A stretch of 64,000 nt of DNA, taken from positions 4,338,001 to 4,402,000 of the forward strand of contig CP168152.1 in NCBI GenBank assembly GCA_041545745.1. The letters are read 5' to 3'. This document shows positions 50,601-58,623 of the stretch, one piece after another; the first letter of the stretch is position 1; every line of letters begins with the position of its first letter. A program made the position numbers and the translations under genes. The notes under the pieces were generated by a model, which had not been told where the DNA came from, did no database searches, and saw only the letters and a list, made by a program, of their open reading frames with translations. The stretch comes from Stenotrophomonas indicatrix (lineage in GTDB: Bacteria > Pseudomonadota > Gammaproteobacteria > Xanthomonadales > Xanthomonadaceae).

Positions 50601-51040
50601 TCCAGCGGCTGCAGTTCCTGCCACAGCGCGGTGGGCTGGCCGTTGTCCAGGCGCTCCAAGCGCAGGCGCAGCGGCTGCCGCTGTACATGCAGCACGAGTG
50701 CAGCGGTACGCACGCGGATCTCCTGCGCGTCTTCTTCCAGCTGCGCCTGCACGTTGGCCTTGGGCTGCGGCAGCACGATCGGCGCGGCCTTGTCGCCGGC
50801 GCCGGTCAATTTGCCGTTGCGGCCGGCCTGCACGCGGATGATGTCGGCGGCCGGCAGTTCGATGCGGATGCGCGTGCCGTTGTCGGTCTGCAGGTCCCAG
50901 CCATTTGCACCGTCGGTGCTGGCACTGGCGCTGACCGAGCGCAGGTTGCCGACCGGTGCGGCCTGGGCCGACAGGGACGCCGACAGCAATGCCGGCAACA
51001 GGGCCAGCAGCAGTGGCGAGCGACGAACGCAGATTTCCAC
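47681..51040 (-). CDS. Exported GH31 alpha-glycosidase (probable alpha-N-acetylgalactosaminidase) with C-terminal binding domains
   Basis: A 1119-residue secreted enzyme. GTG 51040, with GGGAG 5 bases before it, gives a short signal peptide (LLLALLPALLSASLSAQAA). The GH31 barrel spans residues ~260-560; the nucleophile is Asp375 in VQKLDVAWTGKG and the acid/base Asp426 in AVAWTGDQSSSWDYIRW, with YGDADCYNDGDNSKK and ASGDVDAIFGGSAET around them. Then come beta domains (LPAGGWIDYWDG, a DUF5110-like part), an F5/8-type galactose-binding domain (~residues 795-940) and an NPCBM-type domain at the end (LGVAANSRIDLRLQGGWRLL). The clade, the GalNAc neighbours and the GH109 partner indicate alpha-GalNAc or alpha-galactosidase activity, most likely GH31_18. 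First gene of its unit, divergent from agaS. Confidence 0.85.
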   Translation of the reverse strand: MEICVRRSPLLLALLPALLSASLSAQAAPVGNLRSVSASASTDGANGWDLQTDNGTRIRIELPAADIIRVQAGRNGKLTGAGDKAAPIVLPQPKANVQAQLEEDAQEIRVRTAALVLHVQRQPLRLRLERLDNGQPTALWQELQPLDLDAAQSVQVLSSQADEGYYGGGQQNGRYQFKGRELEVSYSGGWEEGDRPSPAPMLLSSRGWGMLRNTWSDGSYDLRQSDQATLLHREDRFDAYYFVGADLPKLIERYTQLTGRPNMVARWALSYGDADCYNDGDNSKKPGTVPEGWSDGPTGTTPDVIDSVAKQYRANDMPGGWILPNDGYGCGYKQLPETVKGLAGYGFRTGLWTENGVDKIAWEVGKAGSRVQKLDVAWTGKGYQFAMDANRQAFNGILDNSDSRPFLWTVMGWAGIQRYAVAWTGDQSSSWDYIRWHVPTLVGSGLSGMAYASGDVDAIFGGSAETFTRDLQWKAFTPVLMGMSGWSSNARKHPWWYDEPYRSINRDYLKLKMRLTPYMYGLVHDAAQTGAPPVRGLMWDNPRDPHAQDETYKYQFLLGRDLLVAPVYRSQAASRGWRRDIHLPAGGWIDYWDGRRVQAADDGRQLDRQVDLATLPVFVRAGAILPMYPSMLFDGEKPLDEVTFDLYPQGDSQYTLYEDDGNTRRYQQGESSTQLIRVQAPAQGSGPVQVQIDPVQGQYNGQLAQRRYGLRVLSRQAPRAVQAAGRMLPALADATAFNSANEGWYFDAKERRGTLHVRTAAQDIRQPLQLQLDFAVAAAAADDAYPAAPVLGRELPADSLLVVNRPAEEPGHALENAFDDDPATWFRSVRNQAVRTGAHEWVIGFGERRMIDGIDIAPRNDKNWKHGQVRDYEVYLGDSNGEWGEPIARGHLQLKEGVQRIDFPADAGRLLRFRVLSVQNPEGDGASSTDPMVTAAQGSARAFDALQPRDVGPIALSTFHILEHQEPERPARQRYLSELPVPAALASQVRADKAFTGDAGMRMSGLQFRRGLGVAANSRIDLRLQGGWRLLRADLGIDDACRTAGGLQFQVWGDNHLLYDSGLVKAPGVVKPELDIRGLSTLSLRTLGAQGSQPAQVCANWANAVLIGQEGDSASIVAP

Positions 51041-51067
51041 ACAGACTCCCAACCCGTTCACCGGGCG

Positions 51068-51325
51068 TTTCGAAAGCGGTTGGGCCGACTCTAGGGCAGC
51101 GATTCGAAAGATGTCAACAAATTGAAAGGAAAAAGGAAGATATATTTACATGAAACGAAAGTTGTTGCGGCGCAATACTTTGTGTAAGCGCTTGCAGACC
51201 CCTGTTAAGCATTGTGCGATACCGCATTTGGCGGTTTCTTTCGTTTCCAGAGTGATGCCGCGCGAGGAAAGTCATCACCGCGATATCTTTCTTTTTACTT
51301 TCGGTATTTGACATTTCGAAAGAAA
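51068..51325. promoter_or_regulatory. Divergent control region with AgaR-like CTTTC sites and a LacI-like palindrome
   Basis: The 320 bases between the GH31 and agaS starts are AT-rich and contain repeated CTTTC/GAAAG motifs: TTTCGAAAG (51068), ATTCGAAAG (51102), GAAAGGAAAAAGGAAG (51124), GAAACGAAAG (51152), TTTCTTTCGTTTCC (51233), CTTTCTTTTTACTTTCGG (51285) and ATTTCGAAAGAAAACG (51311). Proteobacterial AgaR sites share the core CTTTC in several copies, so AgaR (agaR is in the downstream operon) should regulate both directions. In the middle, TGTAAGCGCTTGCA (51181-51194) is a LacI-family type palindrome; no LacI-type gene is in the window. Confidence 0.8.
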
Positions 51326-51361
51326 ACGCAGATGGTGCGCTGGCCCAACTGGAACCTCCGA

Positions 51362-52516
51362 ATGGACGTCACCCTGCTTTCCGATGTGTCCGCCTGGCAG
51401 CGCCGCGGCGGAGCCGATACCGCTACCGAAATCGCCCAGCAGCCGGCGCTGTGGGAAGCCCTTGCACAGGATCTGTCGCGTGCGCGCGACCGCCTGCAGG
51501 CCTTCCTCGGCGACAGCCTCAACGACCCGAACCAGCGCGTGCTGTTCACCGGCGCCGGCAGTTCCGGCTTCATCGCCGAAATGGTGGCCGATGCCATCAA
51601 CGCGCAGTGGCCTGCCGAGGTGCGCGTGGTGCATACCACCAGCCTGCTCACCCATCCGGCGCTGTACCTGCAGCGCGACCGTCCGACCCTGCTGGTGTCG
51701 TTCGGCCGCAGCGGCTCCAGCCCTGAAAGCGTTGCCGCCGTCGACCGCGTGCGCAGCGACGTGGACGATGCGCGCTTCCTCGACATCACCTGCAATGCCG
51801 AGGGCGAGCTGGCCCGCCGTGGCGCCGGCCGTGCCGACACCTGCACCCTGCTGATGCCGTCGGCCAGCTGCGACCGTGCCTTCGCCATGACCAGCAGCCT
51901 GACCTGCATGCTGCTGGCCGCATTGACGGTGTTCGACCGTTCGCCGTGGGATGCGCGCATCGCGCGCCTGCAGCAGATTGCCGGTCTCGCCCGCGAAGGC
52001 CAGGCGCAGTGGGACGCACCGGTGGCCGCGCTGGCGCAGCGCCCGTTCAACCGGGTGATCTACCTTGGCAGCGGCCCGCTGGAAGCACTCGCACGCGAAG
52101 CCGCGTTGAAGGTGCTGGAGCTGACCGCCGGCCGCGTGCTGGCGCTGGCCAACACCCCGCTCGGCTTCCGCCACGGCCCGAAATCCACGCTGGACGGCAG
52201 CACCCTGGTGGTCGTGCTGCGCAGCGGGCAGCCGCTGGCGCGCCGCTATGAGCAGGACCTGCTGGAAGAACTGCGCCGCGATGGCGTGGCCGGGCAGGTA
52301 CTGTCGATCGGTCCGCACGCGGATATCGGCGCCGATGATGACTACACCCTCACCGTGCCCGCGCTGGACGATCCGTGGCTTGCGCCGGTGTGGCTGGGCT
52401 TTGCGCAGCTGTACGCGCTGCAGCGTTCGGCCGCACTTGGCCTGACCCCGGACAATCCGTTCCCGGACGGCACCGTCAACCGCGTGGTCAAGGGTGTCAC
52501 CATCCACCATGGCTGA
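51362..52516 (+). CDS. agaS: Galactosamine-6-phosphate deaminase/isomerase (SIS)
   Basis: A 384-residue cytosolic protein with two SIS domains, the length of E. coli AgaS. Marks: RVLFTGAGSSGFIAEMVADA, LVSFGRSGSSPESVAAVDR, FNRVIYLGSGPLEALAREA, LANTPLGFRHGPKSTLDGST. AgaS converts galactosamine-6-phosphate to tagatose-6-phosphate with release of ammonia. ATG 51362 gives the usual length; ATG 51332 would add ten residues. First gene of agaSKZRAP, overlapping agaK by 8 bases. Confidence 0.92.
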   Translation: MDVTLLSDVSAWQRRGGADTATEIAQQPALWEALAQDLSRARDRLQAFLGDSLNDPNQRVLFTGAGSSGFIAEMVADAINAQWPAEVRVVHTTSLLTHPALYLQRDRPTLLVSFGRSGSSPESVAAVDRVRSDVDDARFLDITCNAEGELARRGAGRADTCTLLMPSASCDRAFAMTSSLTCMLLAALTVFDRSPWDARIARLQQIAGLAREGQAQWDAPVAALAQRPFNRVIYLGSGPLEALAREAALKVLELTAGRVLALANTPLGFRHGPKSTLDGSTLVVVLRSGQPLARRYEQDLLEELRRDGVAGQVLSIGPHADIGADDDYTLTVPALDDPWLAPVWLGFAQLYALQRSAALGLTPDNPFPDGTVNRVVKGVTIHHG

Positions 52517-53447
52517 GCTGATCGCCAACGCCTGCTACGGCATCGACATCGGCGGCACCAAGATCGAGCTGGTGGTGTGCGATGCGGCGATGCAGGTCAC
52601 CTGGCGCCGCCGCGTGGCTACCCCGCAGGGCGACTACGACGGCTTCCTGCAGGCGGTGGTGACATTGGTTGCTGAAGCCGATGCTGCGCTGGGTCGCAGC
52701 GATGCGGCCATCGGCATCGCCCTGCCCGGCGTGCGTGATCGTCGCAACGGCCGCCAACTCAGCGCCAATGTGCCTGCGCTGACCGGCCAATGCGTGGCGG
52801 CTGATCTGCAGGCACGCCTGCAGCGCCCGCTGCATTTCGGCAACGACCTGCAGTGTTTCGCGCTCTCTGAAGCACATGGCGGCGCCGCCGATGGCTACCC
52901 CAGCATGTTCGGCGCCATCCTCGGCACCGGTGCCGGTGGCGGCTTCTGCCTGCGGGGGCGCCTGCTGTCCGGCTTCAACGGCCTGGCCGGCGAATGGGGC
53001 CACTGGAGCGTGCCGGGTCACCTGCTGCAGCGACATGGCCTGCCGCTCATCGACTGCGCTTGTGGCCTGCAAGGCTGCGTGGAGCGCTACGTATCCGGGA
53101 GTGGCCTGGCGATGATCGAGCGTCACCTCGGTGGCAGCGCTGCCGATGCCAGCGTGGTGGTCACCCTGGCCGAGGCCGGCGATGCGCGTGCGCGGCAGGC
53201 GCTGGACATCCATCGCGACCTGCTCGGCCACAGCCTGGCCGCACTGGTGCTGGCCCTGGACCCGCACGTGATCGTGCTCGGCGGCGGCCTGTCCCAGTAC
53301 GCACCGCTGTACCAGCTGCTGCCTGCGGCCATCGCCGCGCATCTGTTCAACGGCGTGCAGGTGCCGCCCATCGTGCCGCCGCGCTTCGGTGATGCCGGTG
53401 GTGCACGCGGTGCCGCGCTGCTGGCCTGCCAACCCTCGTTTTCCTGA
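52509..53447 (+). CDS. agaK: N-acetylgalactosamine kinase (ROK family)
   Basis: A 312-residue ROK-family sugar kinase. The phosphate motif is YGIDIGGTKIELVVCD, the catalytic loop has an Asp in HFGNDLQCFALSEA, and zinc Cys/His residues appear in WGHWSVPGHLL and CACGLQGCVERYVSGSG. GGGL at the C-terminal ATP site (VIVLGGGLSQYAPLYQ). It phosphorylates N-acetylhexosamines; the neighbouring agaS, agaA and agaR point to GalNAc, giving GalNAc-6-phosphate after uptake without a PTS. Start at ATG 52509 overlaps agaS by 8 bases. Confidence 0.9.
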   Translation: MAELIANACYGIDIGGTKIELVVCDAAMQVTWRRRVATPQGDYDGFLQAVVTLVAEADAALGRSDAAIGIALPGVRDRRNGRQLSANVPALTGQCVAADLQARLQRPLHFGNDLQCFALSEAHGGAADGYPSMFGAILGTGAGGGFCLRGRLLSGFNGLAGEWGHWSVPGHLLQRHGLPLIDCACGLQGCVERYVSGSGLAMIERHLGGSAADASVVVTLAEAGDARARQALDIHRDLLGHSLAALVLALDPHVIVLGGGLSQYAPLYQLLPAAIAAHLFNGVQVPPIVPPRFGDAGGARGAALLACQPSFS

Positions 53448-53464
53448 TTGACCGGAGCTTGACC

Positions 53465-54799
53465 ATGTCCCCGTTGCAGACCCTGCTTGCCTCCCACCGC
53501 GCTGGTGCCAACGTCGGCCTGTACAGCGTCTGCTGCAGCAACGAGCAGGTGCTGCGTGCGGCCATGCACGTGGCGTTGGCGCACGATACCGTGCTGCTGA
53601 TCGAAGCCACCTCCAACCAGGTCGACCAGTTCGGCGGCTACACCGGCATGACCCCGCCGCAGTACCGCGACTACGTCGGCACCTTGGCCGATGAAGAAGG
53701 CTTCCCGCGCGAGTGCTTGATCCTCGGCGGTGACCACCTTGGCCCGAACGCTTGGCAGAAGCGCCCGGCTGCCGAAGCGATGACCCATGCGCGCGTGCTG
53801 ATCGAGGCCTACGTCGCCGCTGGTTTCCACAAGATCCATCTTGACTGCAGCATGTCCTGCGCCGATGACCCGGTGCCACTGCCCGATGCCATCGTTGCTG
53901 CACGTTCGGCCGAACTGGCCGAAATCGCCGAGCGCGCCGCCGCCGAACACGGCCTGCCGCCGCCGGTCTATGTGATCGGTACCGAAGTGCCGATTCCCGG
54001 TGGTGAAGCCTCGCTGGCCGGTGGCCTGCAGGTGACCACTCCGGCCGCCGCCGCACAGACCCTGGCCATCCACCAGCAAGCCTTCGATACCCCGCAGCTG
54101 CGCGATGCATGGCAGCGTGTGCTGGCCATGGTGGTGCAGCCGGGCGTGGACTTCGACCACAGCAGCGTGCACGAGTACGACGCAGCCGCCGCCAGCGAGC
54201 TGGCCGACTTCCTCGAACAGCAGCCGCGCATCGTGTTCGAAGCGCATTCCACCGACTACCAGCGCGAAAGTGGCCTGCATGCCCTGGTGCGCGACCATTT
54301 CGCCATCCTCAAGGTCGGCCCTGCGGCCACCTTCGCTTACCGCGAAGCGCTGTTCGCACTCGCTGCCATCGAAGCCGAGCTGCTGCCGGCCGCGCAGTGC
54401 TCGCGTCTTCCGCAGGTGCTGGACGAGGTGATGGTGGCGCAGCCGAAGTCCTGGCAGTCCTACTACCAGGGCGACGAGGCGAGCCTGCGCCTGCTGCGCA
54501 GCTATTCCTTCAGCGACCGCTGCCGCTACTACTGGGGCGAGCCGGCGCTGCTGCAGGCCGTGCAGACCCTGTTCGCCAACCTGGAACAGAACGCGCCGCC
54601 GCTGGTGCTGCTCAGCCAGTATCTGCCGGAGCAGTACCGCGCCGTGCGCGAGGGCACCTTGGCCAATACGCCTACCGCCCTGGTGCAGCATCGCATCGGC
54701 CTGTGCCTGGGCGAATACGCCCGCGCCTGCAGCGCCAACCAGGCTGGATTCCGCAAGCACAACGAAAGTTCGGCTGCCGCCGGTCTTGCGAACGGCTAA
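53465..54799 (+). CDS. agaZ: Tagatose-6-P kinase / tagatose-bisphosphate aldolase subunit (AgaZ/KbaZ-type)
   Basis: A 444-residue protein of the GatZ/KbaZ family. Family segments are GLYSVCCSNEQVLRAAMHVA, LIEATSNQVDQFGGYTGMTP, LILGGDHLGPNAWQKRPAAE, GFHKIHLDCSMSCADD, IGTEVPIPGGE and VFEAHSTDYQ. In enterics it is listed as the non-catalytic subunit of the class II tagatose-1,6-bisphosphate aldolase; it has also been suggested to be a tagatose-6-phosphate kinase in GalNAc pathways. ATG 53465 has CCGGAG upstream; the frame also opens with TTG 53459. No agaY/kbaY aldolase lies beside it. 17 bases after agaK. Confidence 0.88.
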   Translation: MSPLQTLLASHRAGANVGLYSVCCSNEQVLRAAMHVALAHDTVLLIEATSNQVDQFGGYTGMTPPQYRDYVGTLADEEGFPRECLILGGDHLGPNAWQKRPAAEAMTHARVLIEAYVAAGFHKIHLDCSMSCADDPVPLPDAIVAARSAELAEIAERAAAEHGLPPPVYVIGTEVPIPGGEASLAGGLQVTTPAAAAQTLAIHQQAFDTPQLRDAWQRVLAMVVQPGVDFDHSSVHEYDAAAASELADFLEQQPRIVFEAHSTDYQRESGLHALVRDHFAILKVGPAATFAYREALFALAAIEAELLPAAQCSRLPQVLDEVMVAQPKSWQSYYQGDEASLRLLRSYSFSDRCRYYWGEPALLQAVQTLFANLEQNAPPLVLLSQYLPEQYRAVREGTLANTPTALVQHRIGLCLGEYARACSANQAGFRKHNESSAAAGLANG

Positions 54800-54832
54800 T
54801 CTCTACCTTTCCCCGCGAAACCGAGAATGGCC

Positions 54833-55609
54833 ATGCGCAACACCCGCTCCCGCCGGCAACAGATCCTGCAGTTGCTGATCGAGCACGGCTCGGTGCAGGT
54901 GGCCGATCTTGTCGAGCGCTTCGGCGTGTCGGCGGTGACCATCCGTACCGACCTGACCCACTTCGAAGCGCAGGGGCTGGCCACGCGTACCCACGGTGGT
55001 GCCACCCTGGTGCGTACGCCGCCGCAGGAACAGGACATCCATGAAAAGGATGCGCTTAACCTGCCGCTGAAGGAGTCCATCGGCGCCGCCGCCGCACGCC
55101 TGGTGCAGGCCGGTGACAACATCATCATCGACTCCGGCTCCACCACGATGACACTGGCCCGCCACCTGCGCGGACATCGCGATGTGACGGTGATGACCAA
55201 CGGCCTGAACATCGCCTGGGAACTGGCCAACGCCGCCGGCATCACCGTGCTGCTGACCGGCGGCCTGCTGCGCCAGCAATCGCTGTCGCTGCAGGGCAGC
55301 CAGGCCGAAGCCAGCCTCAACTCCTACAGCTTCGACACGCTGTTTCTGGGCGTGGATGGCCTGGACCTGCAGTTCGGCCTGACCACCCACGACGAAGCCG
55401 AAGCCCGCCTCAACCACCGCATGGTCGAACGTGCGCGACGCATCGTGGTGCTCACCGACGCCTCCAAGTTCGGACGCGTCAGCCTGCACCGCATCGCTCG
55501 CCTCGATCAGATCCACGCCATCATCACCGACGCCGGCATCGACGAGGCGACCCGCGAGGGGCTGCAGCGGCTGGGCATCGAAGTGATCATCGCCGAGCCC
55601 CCCGCATGA
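54833..55609 (+). CDS. agaR: DeoR-family repressor AgaR
   Basis: A 258-residue DeoR-type repressor. Helix-turn-helix at the start (RRQQILQLLIEHGSVQVADL, VERFGVSAVTIRTDL, THGGATLV), then the sugar-phosphate sensing domain with the motifs DNIIIDSGSTTMTLARHL, VMTNGLNIAWELA, GGLLRQQSLSLQG, FLGVDGLD and VLTDASKFG. ATG 54833 with GAGA 6 bases upstream is preferred to ATG 54827. The family binds CTTTC-rich operators, many copies of which lie in the control region before agaS and GH31. It overlaps agaA by ATGA, so it is made with the enzymes, a typical autoregulated arrangement. Confidence 0.9.
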   Translation: MRNTRSRRQQILQLLIEHGSVQVADLVERFGVSAVTIRTDLTHFEAQGLATRTHGGATLVRTPPQEQDIHEKDALNLPLKESIGAAAARLVQAGDNIIIDSGSTTMTLARHLRGHRDVTVMTNGLNIAWELANAAGITVLLTGGLLRQQSLSLQGSQAEASLNSYSFDTLFLGVDGLDLQFGLTTHDEAEARLNHRMVERARRIVVLTDASKFGRVSLHRIARLDQIHAIITDAGIDEATREGLQRLGIEVIIAEPPA

Positions 55610-56721
55610 CCGATATCCGCTCGCTGCACGGCCGCATCCTCACCCCCTTGGGCTGGCGTCGCGGGCAGGTCCAGTTCGATTCGCACGTGCGCCAGCTGCA
55701 GGTGGACGACCACAGCGGCGGCGATGACCCGCAGCTGCCGGTAATCCTGCCCGGCTTCATCGACCTGCACGTGCATGGCGCGGCCGGTGTGGACCTGATG
55801 CAGGGCGGCGACGTGGCCCGCACCATCGCACGCACCCATGCGCGCTTCGGCACCACCACGCTGCTGGCGACCACCATGACCGCCGGCCTGGACGAGATCG
55901 AATACGCGCTGCAGGGCGTTGCGACAACGATGGCGGCGCCGGATGCCGATGCCGCCTGCATCGCCGGCGTGCACCTGGAAGGCCCCTTCATCAGCCCGCA
56001 GCGGCTGGGCGCGCAGCCTAACCGCACGATCGAGGCGACGTTGGCGCTGGTGCAGCAGTTGCACGCGCTGGCACCGATCCGGGTGATGACGCTGGCGCCG
56101 GAGATCGGCGAGCACACCGCGCTGATCCCCGCGCTGTCCGCGCTCGGCATCCGCGTGCAGCTCGGCCATAGCGCCGGCACCTACGAGGAAGGCGTGGCCG
56201 CATTGCAGGCCGGCGCTTCCGGTTTCACCCATCTGTTCAACGGCATGACCGGCGTCGACCACTACCGGCCTGGCATCGCCGCGGCCGCCTTGGCGCACGC
56301 GCAGTACGCCGAGATCATTCCCGACCTGCAGCACATCCATCCCGGTGTGATCCGCCTGGCCGCGCGCGCGATTCCGCGCCTGTATGCGGTGACCGACGCA
56401 ACCGCCGCCACCGGCATGCCCGATGGCGGGTACGCGCTGGGCGAACAGCGCGTGCACAAGTGCGGCGGCTGCGTACGCCTGGCCACCGGCTCGCTGGCCG
56501 GCAGTGCGCTGACCATGGACCAGGCGCTGCGCAATCTGGTGCGGGTGGGATTGGACCTGGCTGACGCGTCGCAGCGCGTGTCCACCTTCCCGGCCGATTA
56601 CCTGGGCTTGAGCGATCGCGGCCGCATTGCGCCCGACGCCCGCGCCGATCTGGTGGTGCTGGATGCGGAACTGCGCCTGCAGAAAGTGGTGGTGGGCGGT
56701 CGATTGATCGATCTGGATTGA
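55606..56721 (+). CDS. agaA: N-acetylgalactosamine-6-phosphate deacetylase
   Basis: A 371-residue metal-dependent amidohydrolase of the NagA/AgaA group. Metal-site blocks are PGFIDLHVHGAAGVDLM, VHLEGPFISPQRLGAQP (Glu), LGHSAGTYEEG and FTHLFNGMTG (His residues), and VTDATAATGMPDG with the catalytic Asp. It removes acetate from GalNAc-6-phosphate, giving galactosamine-6-phosphate for AgaS. It is the shorter variant often called AgaAII in Shewanella-type pathways, by context only. ATG 55606 overlaps the agaR stop. Confidence 0.88.
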   Translation: MTDIRSLHGRILTPLGWRRGQVQFDSHVRQLQVDDHSGGDDPQLPVILPGFIDLHVHGAAGVDLMQGGDVARTIARTHARFGTTTLLATTMTAGLDEIEYALQGVATTMAAPDADAACIAGVHLEGPFISPQRLGAQPNRTIEATLALVQQLHALAPIRVMTLAPEIGEHTALIPALSALGIRVQLGHSAGTYEEGVAALQAGASGFTHLFNGMTGVDHYRPGIAAAALAHAQYAEIIPDLQHIHPGVIRLAARAIPRLYAVTDATAATGMPDGGYALGEQRVHKCGGCVRLATGSLAGSALTMDQALRNLVRVGLDLADASQRVSTFPADYLGLSDRGRIAPDARADLVVLDAELRLQKVVVGGRLIDLD

Positions 56722-56810
56722 CACACGCCATGCGGCCCGGACGCCGCACCTAAGGCGCGCAAGCGCATTGCATCAGCCACGCACCCTCCCGTTAGTCCAG
56801 GAACGAGCCG

Positions 56811-58622
56811 ATGACCGCAGCCACTGCACCTGCCGTACCCGCTTCCACCGCCCCGCGCTGGCCCGTGCGCTATCTGCTGTTCATCGGCGGCCTCGGTGGC
56901 CTGCTGTACGGCATCGACATCGGCATCATCGCCGGCGCCCTGCCCTATCTTGAAGCCACCGCCAGCCACGCCTGGCAGCTCAGCAGCCAGCAGCTCGGCT
57001 TCGTCGTCGCCGCGGTGTTGCTGGGCAGCGTGCTGTCCTCACTGTTCGCCGGCATGATCGCCGACCTCATCGGCCGCCGTGGCGCGATGCTGCTGGCCGG
57101 CGTGCTGTTCACCGCCAGCATCCCGATCATGGCGCTGGCCTCGGGTTACACCCCGCTGCTGCTGGGGCGCCTGCTGCAGGGTGTCAGCGGTGGCCTGATC
57201 GGCGTGGTCATTCCCCTGTACCTGGCCGAAGTGCTCAGCCCGGAACGACGTGGCCGGGGCGCGGCGATGTTCCAGCTGCTGCTGACCGTCGGCCTGGTGC
57301 TGGCCGCGTTGATCGGGCTGTACCACGCTCACGCCGTGGACGCCGCCGCAGAAGCGGTGCGCTCGCTGCCGGTCACACAGCAGGCGCAGGAGCTGTTCAC
57401 GGTGAAGGACCACGCCTGGCGCACCATCTTCTGGACCTGCCTGGCACCGGGCCTGCTGTTCTGCGCCGGCATCTTCTGGCTGTCCGAATCACCGCGCTGG
57501 CTGGTGCGTCGTGGCCGCATCGATGATGCACGCCGCAGCCTGCAGCGCGTGCTGCCCGCTGCCGACGTCGAGCCCACCCTGGCGCAGATCCAGGCTCCAG
57601 AATCGAGTGGCAGCAGCGGCAAGCGTGACCCGCTGCTCAGCCGCCGCTACGTGGTGCCGTTCGTGTTGGCCTGCGTGGTGCTGGCCTGCACCCAGGCCAC
57701 CGGCATCAACTCGGTGCTGGCCTATGCGGTGAACATCCTCAACCAGGCAGGCCTGTCCGGCTCGGTGGCCAACGGCGCCGACGTGGCGATCAAACTGCTC
57801 AACGCGGTGATGACCGTGGTCGCGCTGCTGCTGGTCGACCGCAAGGGCCGCAAGTTCTTGCTGATGCTGGGCAGCGGTGGCATCTGCGTGGCCCTGCTGG
57901 CCGCAGCAACGCTGTTCTTCCAGGCCGAACGGGGCCGCGCCGACGTGCAGCCGCACCTGCAGGCCGCAGTGAGTGGCGATGGCTTGCAACTGGTACTGGA
58001 TGACGCGCAGTGGCAGCGTCTTGCCGGTGGCGTCGACCGCGAGGGCCGGCCGCTGCAGCTGACCGTGTCCTACGCCTATGGCGACTTCACCAACGTACGC
58101 GCGCTGCGCAGCGACAACCTGACCGACCGCGAGCTGCGCATCGAACGCGCCGGTACCGTGCAGCCGGACAGCGTCATCGGCGCGTTCTTCCGCACGATGC
58201 ACCTCAATCCGTTCGCCGACCCGGCCAGCGCCGCGCAGGCACCACTGCGCATCGAGCAAGCCCGCATCGGCCCGATCCCGCCACCCGCGCATGGCTGGGC
58301 CGTCGCCGCCTGCATCCTGGTGTTCGTGGCGTTCTTCGCCGTCGGCCCCGGCGTATGCGTGTGGCTGGCGCTGTCCGAGCTGATGCCCAACCGCATCCGC
58401 TCCAACGGCATGAGCATCGCGCTGCTGATCAACCAGTTCGTGTCCACCACCATTGCCGCCATCTTCCTGCCGACGGTGGGACACTACGGCTACGCCAGCA
58501 TGTTCCTGTTCTGGGCGGGCTGCACGTTCGTGTTCTTCCTGGTGGCCGCGTTGTGGCTGCCGGAAACCAAGGGGCGCTCTCTGGAAGAGATCGAAGCCGG
58601 GTTTGCAGGAAAGCAGCGCTGA
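56811..58622 (+). CDS. agaP: MFS sugar porter, probable GalNAc permease
   Basis: A 603-residue sugar-porter family transporter (usual length ~460-500). The family motifs are GGLLYGIDIGIIAGALPYLE, DLIGRRGAMLLAGV, PLYLAEVLSPERRGRG, FWLSESPRWLVRRGR and WLPETKGRSLEEIEAGF; the first half has six helices, the second six. Between helices 9 and 10 is an extra hydrophilic ~120-residue insert (about residues 370-490, LQLVLDDAQWQRLAGGVDRE ... RTMHLNPFAD), which reads like a beta-rich periplasmic or cytosolic domain. The position last in the aga operon makes it the GalNAc uptake permease. AGGAACG precedes ATG 56811. Confidence 0.85.
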   Translation: MTAATAPAVPASTAPRWPVRYLLFIGGLGGLLYGIDIGIIAGALPYLEATASHAWQLSSQQLGFVVAAVLLGSVLSSLFAGMIADLIGRRGAMLLAGVLFTASIPIMALASGYTPLLLGRLLQGVSGGLIGVVIPLYLAEVLSPERRGRGAAMFQLLLTVGLVLAALIGLYHAHAVDAAAEAVRSLPVTQQAQELFTVKDHAWRTIFWTCLAPGLLFCAGIFWLSESPRWLVRRGRIDDARRSLQRVLPAADVEPTLAQIQAPESSGSSGKRDPLLSRRYVVPFVLACVVLACTQATGINSVLAYAVNILNQAGLSGSVANGADVAIKLLNAVMTVVALLLVDRKGRKFLLMLGSGGICVALLAAATLFFQAERGRADVQPHLQAAVSGDGLQLVLDDAQWQRLAGGVDREGRPLQLTVSYAYGDFTNVRALRSDNLTDRELRIERAGTVQPDSVIGAFFRTMHLNPFADPASAAQAPLRIEQARIGPIPPPAHGWAVAACILVFVAFFAVGPGVCVWLALSELMPNRIRSNGMSIALLINQFVSTTIAAIFLPTVGHYGYASMFLFWAGCTFVFFLVAALWLPETKGRSLEEIEAGFAGKQR

Positions 58623-58623
58623 T

